Shown: positions 10,101 to 18,624 of the stretch, one piece after another
Layout: each line of letters starts with the position of its first letter
Position numbering within the stretch: position 1 is the stretch's first letter
Assembly (NCBI GenBank): GCA_964572225.1
Contig: CAZNFR010000027.1
Coordinates: forward strand, 1 to 41,603
From: CAZNFR01 sp964572225
GTDB taxonomy: Bacteria > Bacteroidota > Bacteroidia > Bacteroidales > GCA-2748055
Direction of reading: 5' to 3'
DNA length: 41,603 nt
The notes under the pieces: generated by a model
What the model was told of the DNA's origin: nothing
The model's input: only the letters and a program-made list of their open reading frames with translations
Databases searched by the model: none
Position numbers and translations under genes: made by a program

Positions 10101-11411
10101 AAGAATACGGGAATTACCTTAACAACCAATAACATTCCCTATGGATCAAAGCTTTATATCAAACCAGGAGCCGATGTAAATAAGGGAGATCTTATTTGTG
10201 AATGGGATCCTTACAATGCAGTCATTATTTCGGAGGTGGATGGTAAAGTGAGTTTTGAATCGGTTATCGAGGGAATCACCTACCGGGATGAATCGGACGA
10301 ACAAACCGGGTACAAGGAAAAAGTGATTATTGAAACCAGAGACAAAACCAAGAATCCGGTTATCAGGATCATGGACGACAGTAAAACTGTTCTGAAGAGT
10401 TACAACCTTCCGGTTGGGGCCCATATTGCGGTTAACGAAGGAGATCCGGTGAGTGCCGGAACCATTCTTGTTAAGATCCCCAGGGCAGTGGGGAAATCCG
10501 GAGATATCACGGGAGGTCTGCCCAGGGTTACCGAACTTTTCGAGGCAAGGAATCCTTCCAATCCAGCAGTTGTATCAGAGATTGACGGTGAGGTTAGCTT
10601 TGGAAAGGTGAAAAGAGGTAATCGCGAGATTATTATACAATCAAAAACCGGACAGGTTAAAAAATACCTCGTCCCGCTTTCTAAGCAGATCCTGGTTCAG
10701 GAGAACGATTATGTAAGAGCGGGTATACCCTTGTCGGATGGAGCTATTACCCCGTCCGATATTCTAGCCATTAAAGGACCAACCAAAGTTCAGGAGTATA
10801 TCGTAAATGAAGTTCAGGAAGTATACCGGCTTCAGGGAGTGAAAATCAACGATAAGCATTTTGAAGTGATTGTCCGTCAGATGATGAGAAAAGTGGAAAT
10901 CGTTGATCCGGGCGATACCAAGTTCCTTGAAAAACAGGTTGTGGATAAGCTTGAGTTTATGGAAGAGAACGATTGGATCTTCGGTAAGAAGGTTGTGGAA
11001 GATCCGGGAGATGCCCAGGGGGTACACCCCGGTCAGATCATCACTTCCCGGAAGCTTAGGGATGAGAATTCCCTGCTCAAGCGGAAAGATATGAAACCTA
11101 TAACCGCCAGAGATGCCGTGCCTGCTACCTCAAGCCAGATCCTTCAGGGAATTACCAAAGCTGCCCTTCAGACACAGAGCTTTATGTCTGCCGCTTCATT
11201 CCAGGAAACCACCAAAGTTCTGAATGAAGCTGCCATTTATGGTAAGGTGGATTACCTGGATGGTCTTAAGGAAAATGTGATCGTAGGTCATCTCATCCCT
11301 GCAGGTACCGGAAACCGGAAATTTGATAATCTTGTGGTAGGTTCCCAGGAAGAATATGACAGCCTGAAAGCAGGGTCTTCGATCGATGTTAAGGAAAGAA
11401 TCGAAAAATAA
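7113..11411 (+). CDS. rpoC: DNA-directed RNA polymerase subunit beta'
   Basis: RpoC carries the catalytic magnesium site of RNA polymerase. The 1432-residue protein has the N-terminal zinc ribbon ([20 protein letters not shown] near residues 66-85), the clamp, the absolutely conserved [12 protein letters not shown] with its three Asp residues near nucleotides 8520-8555, a second zinc site ([11 protein letters not shown]) and the trigger-loop region with [13 protein letters not shown]. The length is within the usual Bacteroidota range. It follows rpoB after 62 bases and precedes a DUF3467 gene by 6 bases. Confidence 0.98.
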   Translation: [1432 protein letters not shown]

Positions 11412-11417
11412 ATAATT

Positions 11418-11741
11418 ATGTCAGAACAAAAGCAGCCTAAAAACCAGATTAACATAGAGTTAAGTGATGATGTTTCCCAGGGTACCTATTCCAATCTTGC
11501 GGTAATCACGCATTCGGCCGCGGAATTTGTGCTGGATTTCGTCAGGATCATGCCCGGTGTTCCAAAGGCTAAGGTTCAGTCAAGGGTAATTCTGACTCCG
11601 GAACATGCCAAACGACTGATGGCTGCTTTGAAGGATAATATACATAAATACGAATCTGTGCACGGGCCCATTAAGGATATTGAAGGTAAAGGAGGTCCGG
11701 CCATGCCCATGAATTTCGGAGGCCCTACGGCCCAGGCATAA
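11418..11741 (+). CDS. DUF3467 family protein
   Basis: This 107-residue acidic-to-neutral protein has the DUF3467 pattern: INIELSDDVSQGTYSNLAVITHSAAEFVLDF in the first 40 residues and SRVILTPEHAKRLMAALKDNIHKYE in the middle, ending with a Gly/Pro-rich tail. It is the usual last gene of the rpoBC operon in Bacteroidota. It starts 6 bases after rpoC and is followed by a terminator. No biochemical function is established that I know of; the position suggests a link to transcription, but that is inference. Confidence 0.9.
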   Translation: MSEQKQPKNQINIELSDDVSQGTYSNLAVITHSAAEFVLDFVRIMPGVPKAKVQSRVILTPEHAKRLMAALKDNIHKYESVHGPIKDIEGKGGPAMPMNFGGPTAQA

Positions 11742-11770
11742 TTTTTCGACCATAACTCAAACACTCTCAG

Positions 11771-11798
11771 AACCCCGTTGTAAAACGGGGTTTTTTTT
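11771..11798 (+). terminator. Intrinsic terminator of the rpoBC operon
   Basis: Perfect 9-base arms AACCCCGTT (11771-11779) and AACGGGGTT (11784-11792) enclose a 4-base loop, and the right arm runs into an uninterrupted T-tract up to 11798. It lies 30 bases after the DUF3467 stop codon and ends the ribosomal protein/RNA polymerase transcript. Confidence 0.93.
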
Positions 11799-11816
11799 CG
11801 ATCCTGTCCCATTTGG

Positions 11817-11846
11817 TTTGCTCAAAAATTTAATTTATTATATTTG
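11817..11846 (+). promoter_or_regulatory. Bacteroidota-type promoter for etfBA-acd
   Basis: TTTG at 11817-11820 is followed after 18 bases by TATATTTG at 11839-11846. This matches the -33 (TTTG) and -7 (TAnnTTTG) boxes used by the primary sigma factor of Bacteroidetes, with a spacer one base under the usual 19-21. It lies 36 bases before the etfB start and just after the upstream operon's terminator. Confidence 0.65.
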
Positions 11847-11881
11847 TTCCCCATCTAACGTTAAAACAAAAATTCAGATCT

Positions 11882-12757
11882 ATGAAGGGATTAAAAATCA
11901 TTGTGCTGGCAAAACAAGTGCCGGATACCCGAAATGTGGGCAAGGATGCAATGAAGGCAGATGGTACGGTAAATCGTTCTGCTCTTGAAGCTATCTTCAA
12001 TCCGGAGGATCTTCATGCACTGGAGCAGGCTTTGAGAATCAAGGACAGGGTAGAAGGATCTACCGTTACCGTTCTCACTATGGGACCCGGACGTGCTGCC
12101 GAAGTTATTCGTGAAGGCTTATACAGGGGAGCGGATAATGGATATCTGCTGACCGATCGTAAATTTGCCGGCTCTGATACCCTGGCCACTTCCTATGCTC
12201 TTTCCCAGGCAATCAGGAAGCTTGAGCCCTGGGATATAATCTTTGCCGGCCGACAGGCTATTGATGGGGATACCGCACAGGTTGGTCCTCAGGTCGCCGA
12301 AAAGCTGAAGGTATCACAGGTCACCTACGCTGAAGAAATTACCAATATAAGTAGGGAGCATGTCACCATTAAAAGAAGACTTGAGAGGGGAGTGGAAACC
12401 GTAAAAGCAAAACTGCCCGTAGTGATTACGGTGCATAGTTCTGCTCCCTCATGCCGGCCCAGAAACGCCAGGATGATGATGAAATATAAACACGCCAAAA
12501 CGGTAACAGAATTACAGGACGCCACCGAAGATTACCTGCGTCTTTATGAAACCCGTTCCTATTTAACTATTAACGAATGGACCGTGGACGATATTGAGGT
12601 AGAAGAGAGTGCTTTGGGCTTATCCGGTTCACCCACCAAAGTCAAGAAGATTGAAAACGTAGTCTTCAAGGCGAAAGAATCCAAAGTCTTGAAAGCGGAT
12701 GATGACGATATTGATGAAATGATGAAGGAACTTATGGAAAATCATACTCTTGGCTGA
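11882..12757 (+). CDS. etfB: Electron transfer flavoprotein subunit beta
   Basis: EtfB is one half of the flavoprotein that shuttles electrons from acyl-CoA dehydrogenases. The 291-residue protein begins KIIVLAKQVPDT, has NPEDLHALEQALRIK near residues 40-54, the nucleotide-binding segment GRQAIDGDTAQVGPQVAEKL near 122-141 and the C-terminal recognition region. It is about 30 residues longer than common EtfB proteins because of a C-terminal tail rich in Lys and Asp. It lies directly upstream of etfA and an acyl-CoA dehydrogenase. Whether this ETF bifurcates electrons to ferredoxin cannot be decided by eye. Confidence 0.94.
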   Translation: MKGLKIIVLAKQVPDTRNVGKDAMKADGTVNRSALEAIFNPEDLHALEQALRIKDRVEGSTVTVLTMGPGRAAEVIREGLYRGADNGYLLTDRKFAGSDTLATSYALSQAIRKLEPWDIIFAGRQAIDGDTAQVGPQVAEKLKVSQVTYAEEITNISREHVTIKRRLERGVETVKAKLPVVITVHSSAPSCRPRNARMMMKYKHAKTVTELQDATEDYLRLYETRSYLTINEWTVDDIEVEESALGLSGSPTKVKKIENVVFKAKESKVLKADDDDIDEMMKELMENHTLG

Positions 12758-12792
12758 AAACATCCTTGTCTAAATTTTAAAATAGAAATACC

Positions 12793-13812
12793 GTGAATAA
12801 TATATTTGTTTATTGCGAAATGGAAGACAAGGCAGTGGCTGATGTCAGTCTTGAGCTTCTTACTAAAGCCCGTTCTCTTGCGAATAAACTTAATTGCAAG
12901 GTCGAGGCAATTGTAATTGGAAGTTCCTTAAACGGAGTAGATAAAAGTTTATACCGATACGGAGCCGATGTGGTCCATGTTGCCGAGGATAAAAGACTAT
13001 ACCCATATCTGACCCTTCCTCATACCCGCATCCTTACTCATGTTTTTGAAAAGGAGAAACCCCAGATTGCCCTATTCGGTGCCAGCTACGTTGGGCGAGA
13101 CCTCGCACCCAGAATTGCTTCCGCGTTAAAGGTGGGACTAACCGCTGATTGCACAGCGCTGGAAATCGGGGAACATTATGATAAAAAAAGCGATACCCAC
13201 TACGAAAACCTACTTTATCAAATAAGACCCGCCTTTGGAGGGAATATCGTTGCCACCATAATAAATCCGGATACCAGGCCCCAGCTGGCAACTGTGCGTG
13301 AAGGTGTTATGAAAAAAGAAATCTATGATGATGCACATAAAGGACAGACAAAAAAGATAAAGGTCGAGGAAATCCTGGAGGATACCGATTTTGTTGTTGA
13401 AATTATTGAGCGACATATGGAATCCAAAAAGGTCAATATCAAAAATGCAGGGATCATTGTCGCAGGCGGATATGGAGTAGGTTCCAGGGAGAATTTTAAG
13501 CTGCTTTTTGAACTCGCAGAAGTGTTGGGTGCTGAAGTTGGCGGATCAAGGGCAGCTGTGGATGCAGGCTTTGTCGAGCATGAAAGGCAAATCGGGCAAA
13601 CCGGAGTGACCGTTCGACCCAAGCTCTATATCGCTTGTGGGATCTCAGGACAAATTCAGCACAGGGCAGGAATGGCAGATTCCGCCATGGTTATTTCCAT
13701 TAATACCGACCCCCATGCTCCCATTAACCAGATCGCAGATTATGTGATCACAGGTGATATTTCCGAGGTCATTCCCAAAATGATCAAGTTTTACAAAAAG
13801 AACTCCAAGTAA
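12793..13812 (+). CDS. etfA: Electron transfer flavoprotein subunit alpha
   Basis: EtfA carries the FAD that exchanges electrons with its partner dehydrogenase. The 339-residue protein starts at a GTG codon; the resulting N terminus MNNIFVYCE is the normal family start. The C-terminal FAD-binding domain shows GGSRAAVDAGF, QIGQTG, CGISGQIQHRAG and SINTDPHAPI in order (nucleotides about 13540-13730). It lies 35 bases after etfB and 31 bases before the acyl-CoA dehydrogenase. Confidence 0.95.
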   Translation: MNNIFVYCEMEDKAVADVSLELLTKARSLANKLNCKVEAIVIGSSLNGVDKSLYRYGADVVHVAEDKRLYPYLTLPHTRILTHVFEKEKPQIALFGASYVGRDLAPRIASALKVGLTADCTALEIGEHYDKKSDTHYENLLYQIRPAFGGNIVATIINPDTRPQLATVREGVMKKEIYDDAHKGQTKKIKVEEILEDTDFVVEIIERHMESKKVNIKNAGIIVAGGYGVGSRENFKLLFELAEVLGAEVGGSRAAVDAGFVEHERQIGQTGVTVRPKLYIACGISGQIQHRAGMADSAMVISINTDPHAPINQIADYVITGDISEVIPKMIKFYKKNSK

Positions 13813-13843
13813 TTTTATCAATAACGAGGAAAGGAAAAAGAAA

Positions 13844-15571
13844 ATGGCTAACTTTTTTAAAGATAATCCCGATCTCAGATTTCATCTTCGCCATCCTTTG
13901 ATGAAGAAAATCGTGTCTCTGAAAGAAAATGATTTTAAAGAAGCAGATAAATATGATTTCGCGCCGGTAGATTTCGAAGATGCTCTGGACAGCTATGAGA
14001 AAACCCTGGAAATAGTCGGAGAAATTTGTGGGGATGTAATTGATCCCAATGCTGAGTCGGTTGACGCTGAGGGTCCGAAATTAATCGATAATGAGGTTGT
14101 TTATGCAAGAGGGACTCAGGAAAACCATGATGTTCTTACCAAAGCCGGACTCATTGGCATGTCCTTGCCAAGGGAATATGACGGACTCAATTTCCCGATA
14201 GTCCCTTATGTGCTTGCTGCTGAATTGGTTAGTAGGGCTGATGCCGGATTTGCCAATATCTGGGGCTTACAGGATTGTGCTGAGACCATACATGAATTTG
14301 CATCGGAAGAGCTTAAATCAGAATATCTTCCCAGATTTGCGAAAGGAGCCACGGCAGCAATGGTCCTAACCGAGCCAGATGCCGGATCTGATCTGCAGGC
14401 CGTGCAACTCCGGGGTCAGCAACAAATCTCGGCCACATACGATGCCGAGAAGGATATCTATTATCTCAACGGGGTGAAACGATTTATTACCAATGGCGAT
14501 GCCGATATTGCCCTGGTCCTCGCCCGGTCTGAAGATGATACCACCGATGCAAGAGGTCTTTCCCTCTTTTTATATGAAAGAAAGCACAAAGCGGTGAAAA
14601 TTAGGAGAATAGAAAACAAACTCGGAATTAAGGGTTCTCCTACCTGCGAAATGGTATTCAATAATGCTCCTGCCAAACTCATTGGTGACCGGAGGATGGG
14701 ATTGATCAAGTATGTTATGTCGCTTATGAATTCTGCCAGATTAGGCATTGGTGCTCAATCTTTGGGCATATCCGAAGCGGCTTATCGTGAGGCCTACAAG
14801 TATGCTACGGAAAGAGTGCAGTTTGGCAAACCCATCATTGAGTTTCCTGCAGTCTACGAAATGCTGCGGCTAATGGAGGTAAGAATTAAAGCCATGCGCA
14901 CCCTTCTCTATGAAACTGCCAGGTATGTTGATATATACAAAGCATATGCATTTCTGGGTGAAGAAAGAAAACTCAGTCCGGAGGAAAGGCAGGAGTTTAA
15001 GAAATACAACCGACTTGCAGATGTTTTTACCCCCTTACTAAAGCTCGTTTCCAGCGAGTACAGTAACAAGATTGCTTATGATGCCCTGCAAATCCATGGT
15101 GGAGCCGGTTTTATGAAGGATTTCCCTATAGAAAGAATTTACCGGGATGCCAGAATTACCACCATATATGAAGGTACTTCGCAACTTCAGGTCGTTGCTG
15201 CCATCAGAGGGGTGGGCACTCATGCATTTATAAACCGGATAAGGGAATTTGAAGCAGAAAAAGTGAAACCGGAACTTGAGTACCTGAAAAAGATCCTAAT
15301 TGAGATGACAAGCGAGTATGAAGAAATGTCTCAATTCGTACAGGAGAAAAATGATCAGGAATTTACCGATTTCCATGCCCGGAGACTGGTCGAAATGGCA
15401 GGTAATATCATCATGGGTTATCTCTTGCTCATCGACTCGATGAGACAGGATGAATTCGAGAATTCAGTAGAAATATTTATAAAAACAGCCCGCACTGAAA
15501 ACCAGGAAAAGAAGATCTATATTCTCAACTCTGAGCTGAAGGACCTGGGTATTTTCAAATACCAAAGTTAG
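13844..15571 (+). CDS. Acyl-CoA dehydrogenase, long form
   Basis: This flavoenzyme introduces the 2,3 double bond into acyl-CoA and passes electrons to the ETF encoded just upstream. The 575-residue protein contains the FAD/substrate motifs VLTEPDAGSDLQAVQL and YYLNGVKRFITNG near residues 170-215, and QIHGGAGFMKDFPIERIYRDARITTIYEGTSQLQ near 415-448, where the Glu of YEGTS is the expected catalytic base. It is about 190 residues longer than short-chain family members, with a helical C-terminal extension at about 450-575 as in very-long-chain or ACAD9-type enzymes. The substrate chain length cannot be told from sequence alone. Confidence 0.92.
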   Translation: MANFFKDNPDLRFHLRHPLMKKIVSLKENDFKEADKYDFAPVDFEDALDSYEKTLEIVGEICGDVIDPNAESVDAEGPKLIDNEVVYARGTQENHDVLTKAGLIGMSLPREYDGLNFPIVPYVLAAELVSRADAGFANIWGLQDCAETIHEFASEELKSEYLPRFAKGATAAMVLTEPDAGSDLQAVQLRGQQQISATYDAEKDIYYLNGVKRFITNGDADIALVLARSEDDTTDARGLSLFLYERKHKAVKIRRIENKLGIKGSPTCEMVFNNAPAKLIGDRRMGLIKYVMSLMNSARLGIGAQSLGISEAAYREAYKYATERVQFGKPIIEFPAVYEMLRLMEVRIKAMRTLLYETARYVDIYKAYAFLGEERKLSPEERQEFKKYNRLADVFTPLLKLVSSEYSNKIAYDALQIHGGAGFMKDFPIERIYRDARITTIYEGTSQLQVVAAIRGVGTHAFINRIREFEAEKVKPELEYLKKILIEMTSEYEEMSQFVQEKNDQEFTDFHARRLVEMAGNIIMGYLLLIDSMRQDEFENSVEIFIKTARTENQEKKIYILNSELKDLGIFKYQS

Positions 15572-15590
15572 GGAGTTCCTGAAGCTGGCA

Positions 15591-15600
15591 GGGGGGGGGG
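15591..15600. repeat. Run of ten G residues in an intergenic region
   Basis: An uninterrupted G10 tract begins 20 bases after the acyl-CoA dehydrogenase stop codon. It is outside any recognised gene. Such homopolymers are prone to slipped-strand length change and also to sequencing error; no promoter elements were seen in contact with it. The rest of the 235-base intergenic region (15572-15806) is AT-rich. Confidence 0.9.
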
Positions 15601-15735
15601 ATGAGGTTTTTTATTTATTTTCTGTGAAATCCGGTATTTCGAAGATGATTTCGTGGATTTTATCAAAAAAGCCTGAATTATCCCCCTTTCATATATGGTT
15701 TACTCGTAAATTAACATATATTTAACCCGGATATA

Positions 15736-15770
15736 ACCACAATAGCAAAAATTATTTCCAATATTGTGGT
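15736..15770. repeat. Inverted repeat upstream of the hypothetical gene
   Basis: ACCACAATA (15736-15744) and TATTGTGGT (15762-15770) are perfect 9-base inverted arms separated by 17 bases. There is no T-tract next to either arm, so it is not an obvious terminator. It lies 37 bases before the hypothetical gene and could be an operator or part of a 5' leader; this is inference. Confidence 0.5.
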
Positions 15771-15806
15771 ATGGATTTTGATCTGAAAAATTCAAATTGA
15801 TGATTC

Positions 15807-16262
15807 ATGCAGAACTACATGAATAAAATATTGCAGATTCTTAAAGATCACGTTAGTCAGAACAACAGAGAGATCCAATACAATCAGGACGAAATAAACC
15901 GGTTGCTCACGGATAGAATGTCTGACATGGACAAAGATGAGTTGGATTATAAGAATTCCCTTAATCGGGAACTTCTGGAAGAAAATGACGACTTTATCAA
16001 AATGCAGATCCAGATCAATGAATTCATGGAAAAATACAGTCATCTTTTCCCGGAAACTGAAATGGATGCCGAATTGGGAGAAGAGCTTGATGGTCGTATG
16101 CCTTATTTTGCGAAAACCATTTCTGGTCAGATGAAATACGGTCCTGATCACCCGCAATACCAAAACACTGAATTTTTTGATGAGCTTCTCAGGTATTACC
16201 AGGAAAAAGAGGATTACGAGATGTGTAACGAACTTATCCGGGTTCAGAAAAGAATAAAATAG
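15807..16262 (+). CDS. Hypothetical protein, charged and helical
   Basis: I do not recognise this 151-residue protein. It is rich in Glu, Asp, Asn and Lys, has no signal peptide or membrane segment, and the first 75 residues look like one or two long helices (EIQYNQDEINRLLTDRMSDMD, DYKNSLNRELLEENDDF). The C-terminal half has PYFAKTISGQMKYGPDHPQY and a final helix. An alternative start is the Met four codons downstream (15819). The clear absence of an overlapping gene on the other strand with known function, and its position before a conserved housekeeping cluster, support it as real. Confidence 0.6.
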   Translation: MQNYMNKILQILKDHVSQNNREIQYNQDEINRLLTDRMSDMDKDELDYKNSLNRELLEENDDFIKMQIQINEFMEKYSHLFPETEMDAELGEELDGRMPYFAKTISGQMKYGPDHPQYQNTEFFDELLRYYQEKEDYEMCNELIRVQKRIK

Positions 16263-16305
16263 ACTCTTTCTGATTTTTGAGTGAGCTTAGATAAACGTCT
16301 TTTTC

Positions 16306-17088
16306 ATGAGTTATTCCCTTTATACCCTCATCGGTAGCGGCAATCTTGCTACCCAGTTTTCTCATGAGTTATTAAAAAAGGGATTCAAACCTTCCGGCAT
16401 TACCAGCAGAACAATGTCGAATGCAGAATCTCTGGCAGTTAGTCTTGGAGTGGATCATTACTCCGACAAAGTCCAGGTGTTTGAGCACAGTCGTTTTGTT
16501 TTACTTGCAGTGAGTGACGATGCAATTCCGAATGTGCTTGGAAATTTCAACCCAACCCTAATTCCTTTTTTTCATGTTTCCGGAAGCACGTCCATACGTA
16601 TTTTTCCTGAGACCCTTCCCAAAAATGGGGTCCTATATCCCCTTCAAACCTTTACATCCGGCCGTGCCCTAGATTTTTCCCGGATACCGTTTTTCATCGA
16701 ATATTCAGATTCTGAAACCCGAAAAGTTCTAAGGGATATTGCTTCCCGACTTTCGAATACAGTGCTAGAGGCTGATTCAGAAAAAAGACTTGCTTTACAC
16801 ATTGCAGCGGTTTTCTGCTCTAATTTTCTGAACCATATGCTTGCCTCGGGTGAAAAAGTGTTAAAGGAACAGAACATGGATTTCCGTTTGCTTGAGCCAC
16901 TGATCCATGAGACCCTTAACAAAGCCTTGGATTTGGGTCCGGTCAGCGCGCAAACAGGGCCTGCCCGGAGAGGGGATGGAAAAGTCCTTGAAAGACACAG
17001 CCATTATCTGAATAATCAACCCGGATTGAGAAATTTATATACATTTGTCAGTGAAAGCATAATTAATTTTTACTCATCCTATTCTTAG
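16306..17088 (+). CDS. Rossmann-fold and DUF2520 domain protein
   Basis: The 260-residue protein has an N-terminal NAD(P)-binding Rossmann domain (YTLIGSGNLATQFSHELLKKG, residues 6-26; VLLAVSDDAIPNV; FFHVSGS) resembling pyrroline-carboxylate reductases, and a helical C-terminal DUF2520 domain (about 130-255: ALHIAAVFCSNFLNHML, ETLNKALDLGPVSAQTGPARRGD). The substrate is unknown. In Bacteroidota this gene commonly precedes the KdsC-like phosphatase gene, as here (6-base gap), which argues for a shared operon. Confidence 0.85.
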   Translation: MSYSLYTLIGSGNLATQFSHELLKKGFKPSGITSRTMSNAESLAVSLGVDHYSDKVQVFEHSRFVLLAVSDDAIPNVLGNFNPTLIPFFHVSGSTSIRIFPETLPKNGVLYPLQTFTSGRALDFSRIPFFIEYSDSETRKVLRDIASRLSNTVLEADSEKRLALHIAAVFCSNFLNHMLASGEKVLKEQNMDFRLLEPLIHETLNKALDLGPVSAQTGPARRGDGKVLERHSHYLNNQPGLRNLYTFVSESIINFYSSYS

Positions 17089-17094
17089 TTTTAA

Positions 17095-17616
17095 ATGACT
17101 AATTTTAAAGAAGATCTCAGGAAAGTCAATGCATTTGTTTTCGATGTGGACGGGGTTTTTTCCGGAAGTAAGGTTTTATTGAACAGTGAGGGTCAGTTAC
17201 TCAGGACCATGAACATTAAGGACGGCTATGCAGTGTTTTATCTGATGAGAAAGGGTTATCCTGTGGCCATTATAAGCGGAGGGGATTCCGATGCAGTGAA
17301 ATTAAGGTTTGAAAAGCTGGGGATCAATGATATTTATTTAAGGTCGTCGGATAAGCTAAGGGATTTCAGGCATTTTTGTGATAAGTATGCTTTGAATCCT
17401 GAAAATGTGCTCTATATGGGAGATGATCTACCGGATTTTCCTGTCATGGAGCAGGTAGGCTTTCCTGTATGTCCCAGTGATGCTGTGGAGGAGATCAAGA
17501 GTATTTCCCGATATATTTCTGACAAACCCGGGGGAGATGGATGCGTAAGGGATGTAATTGAACAGGTATTACGATTAAACGGAAAGTGGATGGATACTGA
17601 AGCATTCACCTGGTAA
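17095..17616 (+). CDS. KdsC-like HAD-family phosphatase
   Basis: The protein is a 173-residue cap-less HAD hydrolase of the KdsC (3-deoxy-D-manno-octulosonate 8-phosphate phosphatase) type. The catalytic motif FDVDGVFSG (about 14-22) supplies the two Asp residues, ISGGDSDAVKLR is motif II, and MGDDLPDFPVMEQVGFPVCPSDA is motif III with its metal-binding Asp pair. KdsC acts in the synthesis of Kdo for the lipid A inner core. The assignment to KDO-8-P rather than another sugar phosphate is by family resemblance only. It lies between the DUF2520 and UbiA genes. Confidence 0.82.
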   Translation: MTNFKEDLRKVNAFVFDVDGVFSGSKVLLNSEGQLLRTMNIKDGYAVFYLMRKGYPVAIISGGDSDAVKLRFEKLGINDIYLRSSDKLRDFRHFCDKYALNPENVLYMGDDLPDFPVMEQVGFPVCPSDAVEEIKSISRYISDKPGGDGCVRDVIEQVLRLNGKWMDTEAFTW

Positions 17617-17637
17617 AACTTTTTTTCTGGCCTGACA

Positions 17638-18624
17638 ATGAAAGGAACGAAAGCATTATTAAGACTTATTCGTTTTCCGAACTTGCTTATTATTGCAGGT
17701 ACGCAGTATATGATGCGTAGTTTTCTTATCCGTCCATTTTTGAATATGAATGGATTTTCCCTTCAGATGGATAATCTCCATTTTTTTATCCTTGTCCTTT
17801 CCACGGTTCTCATTGCTGCCGGAGGATATGTAATCAATGATTATTTTGATACCCAGACAGACAGGGTTAACAAGCCGGAAAGGGTAGTCATCGATCGTTT
17901 ATTTTCACGCCAGTTTGCCATTAAACTTCACAGTTTACTAACAGCCACAGGGGTTTTCGCAGGAATTTACCTGTCCTGGCATATCAGGCTCCTGGGTCTC
18001 TCAGTGATCTTTTTTCTGGCTGCAGGCCTTTTGTGGTTCTATTCAACTAATTATAAAAGGCAGTTATTAATTGGAAATTTTATTGTAAGCCTCCTTACCG
18101 GTACGGTGCCCCTATTGGTAATCCTATTTGAGCTTCCCCTGCTTAACAGGGTATATGGGACCATTATGCTTCAGGCAAACTCCAGCTTTAATTATATATT
18201 CTTCTGGGTTTCTGCTTTTGCCTTCTTTGCGTTCCTGACTAATTTTATTCGTGAAATTATTAAGGATACGGAGGATTTTGAAGGGGACCGTGCCTATGGC
18301 ATGAACACCCTGCCCATCTCCATTGGCATTTTTCATACCAAAAGCGTGATCGTTTCCCTAAGTATCGTTCTGGGAGCTTTACTTATCTGGGTATTGTTCC
18401 GGTTTATTTATTTCAGTGTGCACCCTCCCGATTATATTTCAGGTTTATACTTCCTGATATTTCTGATAATGCCGATTATCTTCATAATCCTGAAAATTAT
18501 CTTTGCAAAAACCAAAGAAGATTACCATATTGCAAGTCAGCTAATGAAAGCACTTATGCTTTTCGGACTGCTTTACCCGGGAGCGGTATATTATATTTTA
18601 ACATTTCATCTGAAGACGGTTTGA
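17638..18624 (+). CDS. UbiA-family prenyltransferase
   Basis: This is a 328-residue integral membrane protein with about eight hydrophobic segments. The two Asp-rich motifs of the family are present: NDYFDTQTDRVNKPERVV (about 82-99) and DTEDFEGDRAYGMNTLPI (about 211-228), which bind the magnesium prenyl diphosphate. UbiA enzymes join a prenyl chain to an aromatic ring or polar acceptor. The product here could be a quinone precursor or a geranylgeranylglycerol-type lipid; the acceptor is not determined by the sequence. Its stop codon overlaps the start of maf. Confidence 0.87.
   Translation: MKGTKALLRLIRFPNLLIIAGTQYMMRSFLIRPFLNMNGFSLQMDNLHFFILVLSTVLIAAGGYVINDYFDTQTDRVNKPERVVIDRLFSRQFAIKLHSLLTATGVFAGIYLSWHIRLLGLSVIFFLAAGLLWFYSTNYKRQLLIGNFIVSLLTGTVPLLVILFELPLLNRVYGTIMLQANSSFNYIFFWVSAFAFFAFLTNFIREIIKDTEDFEGDRAYGMNTLPISIGIFHTKSVIVSLSIVLGALLIWVLFRFIYFSVHPPDYISGLYFLIFLIMPIIFIILKIIFAKTKEDYHIASQLMKALMLFGLLYPGAVYYILTFHLKTV

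Noticed and set aside
15591..15600. Phase-variable switch based on the G10 tract
   Set aside because: The tract lies 206 bases before the next gene and in no reading frame or promoter that I could recognise, so length change would have no evident effect.
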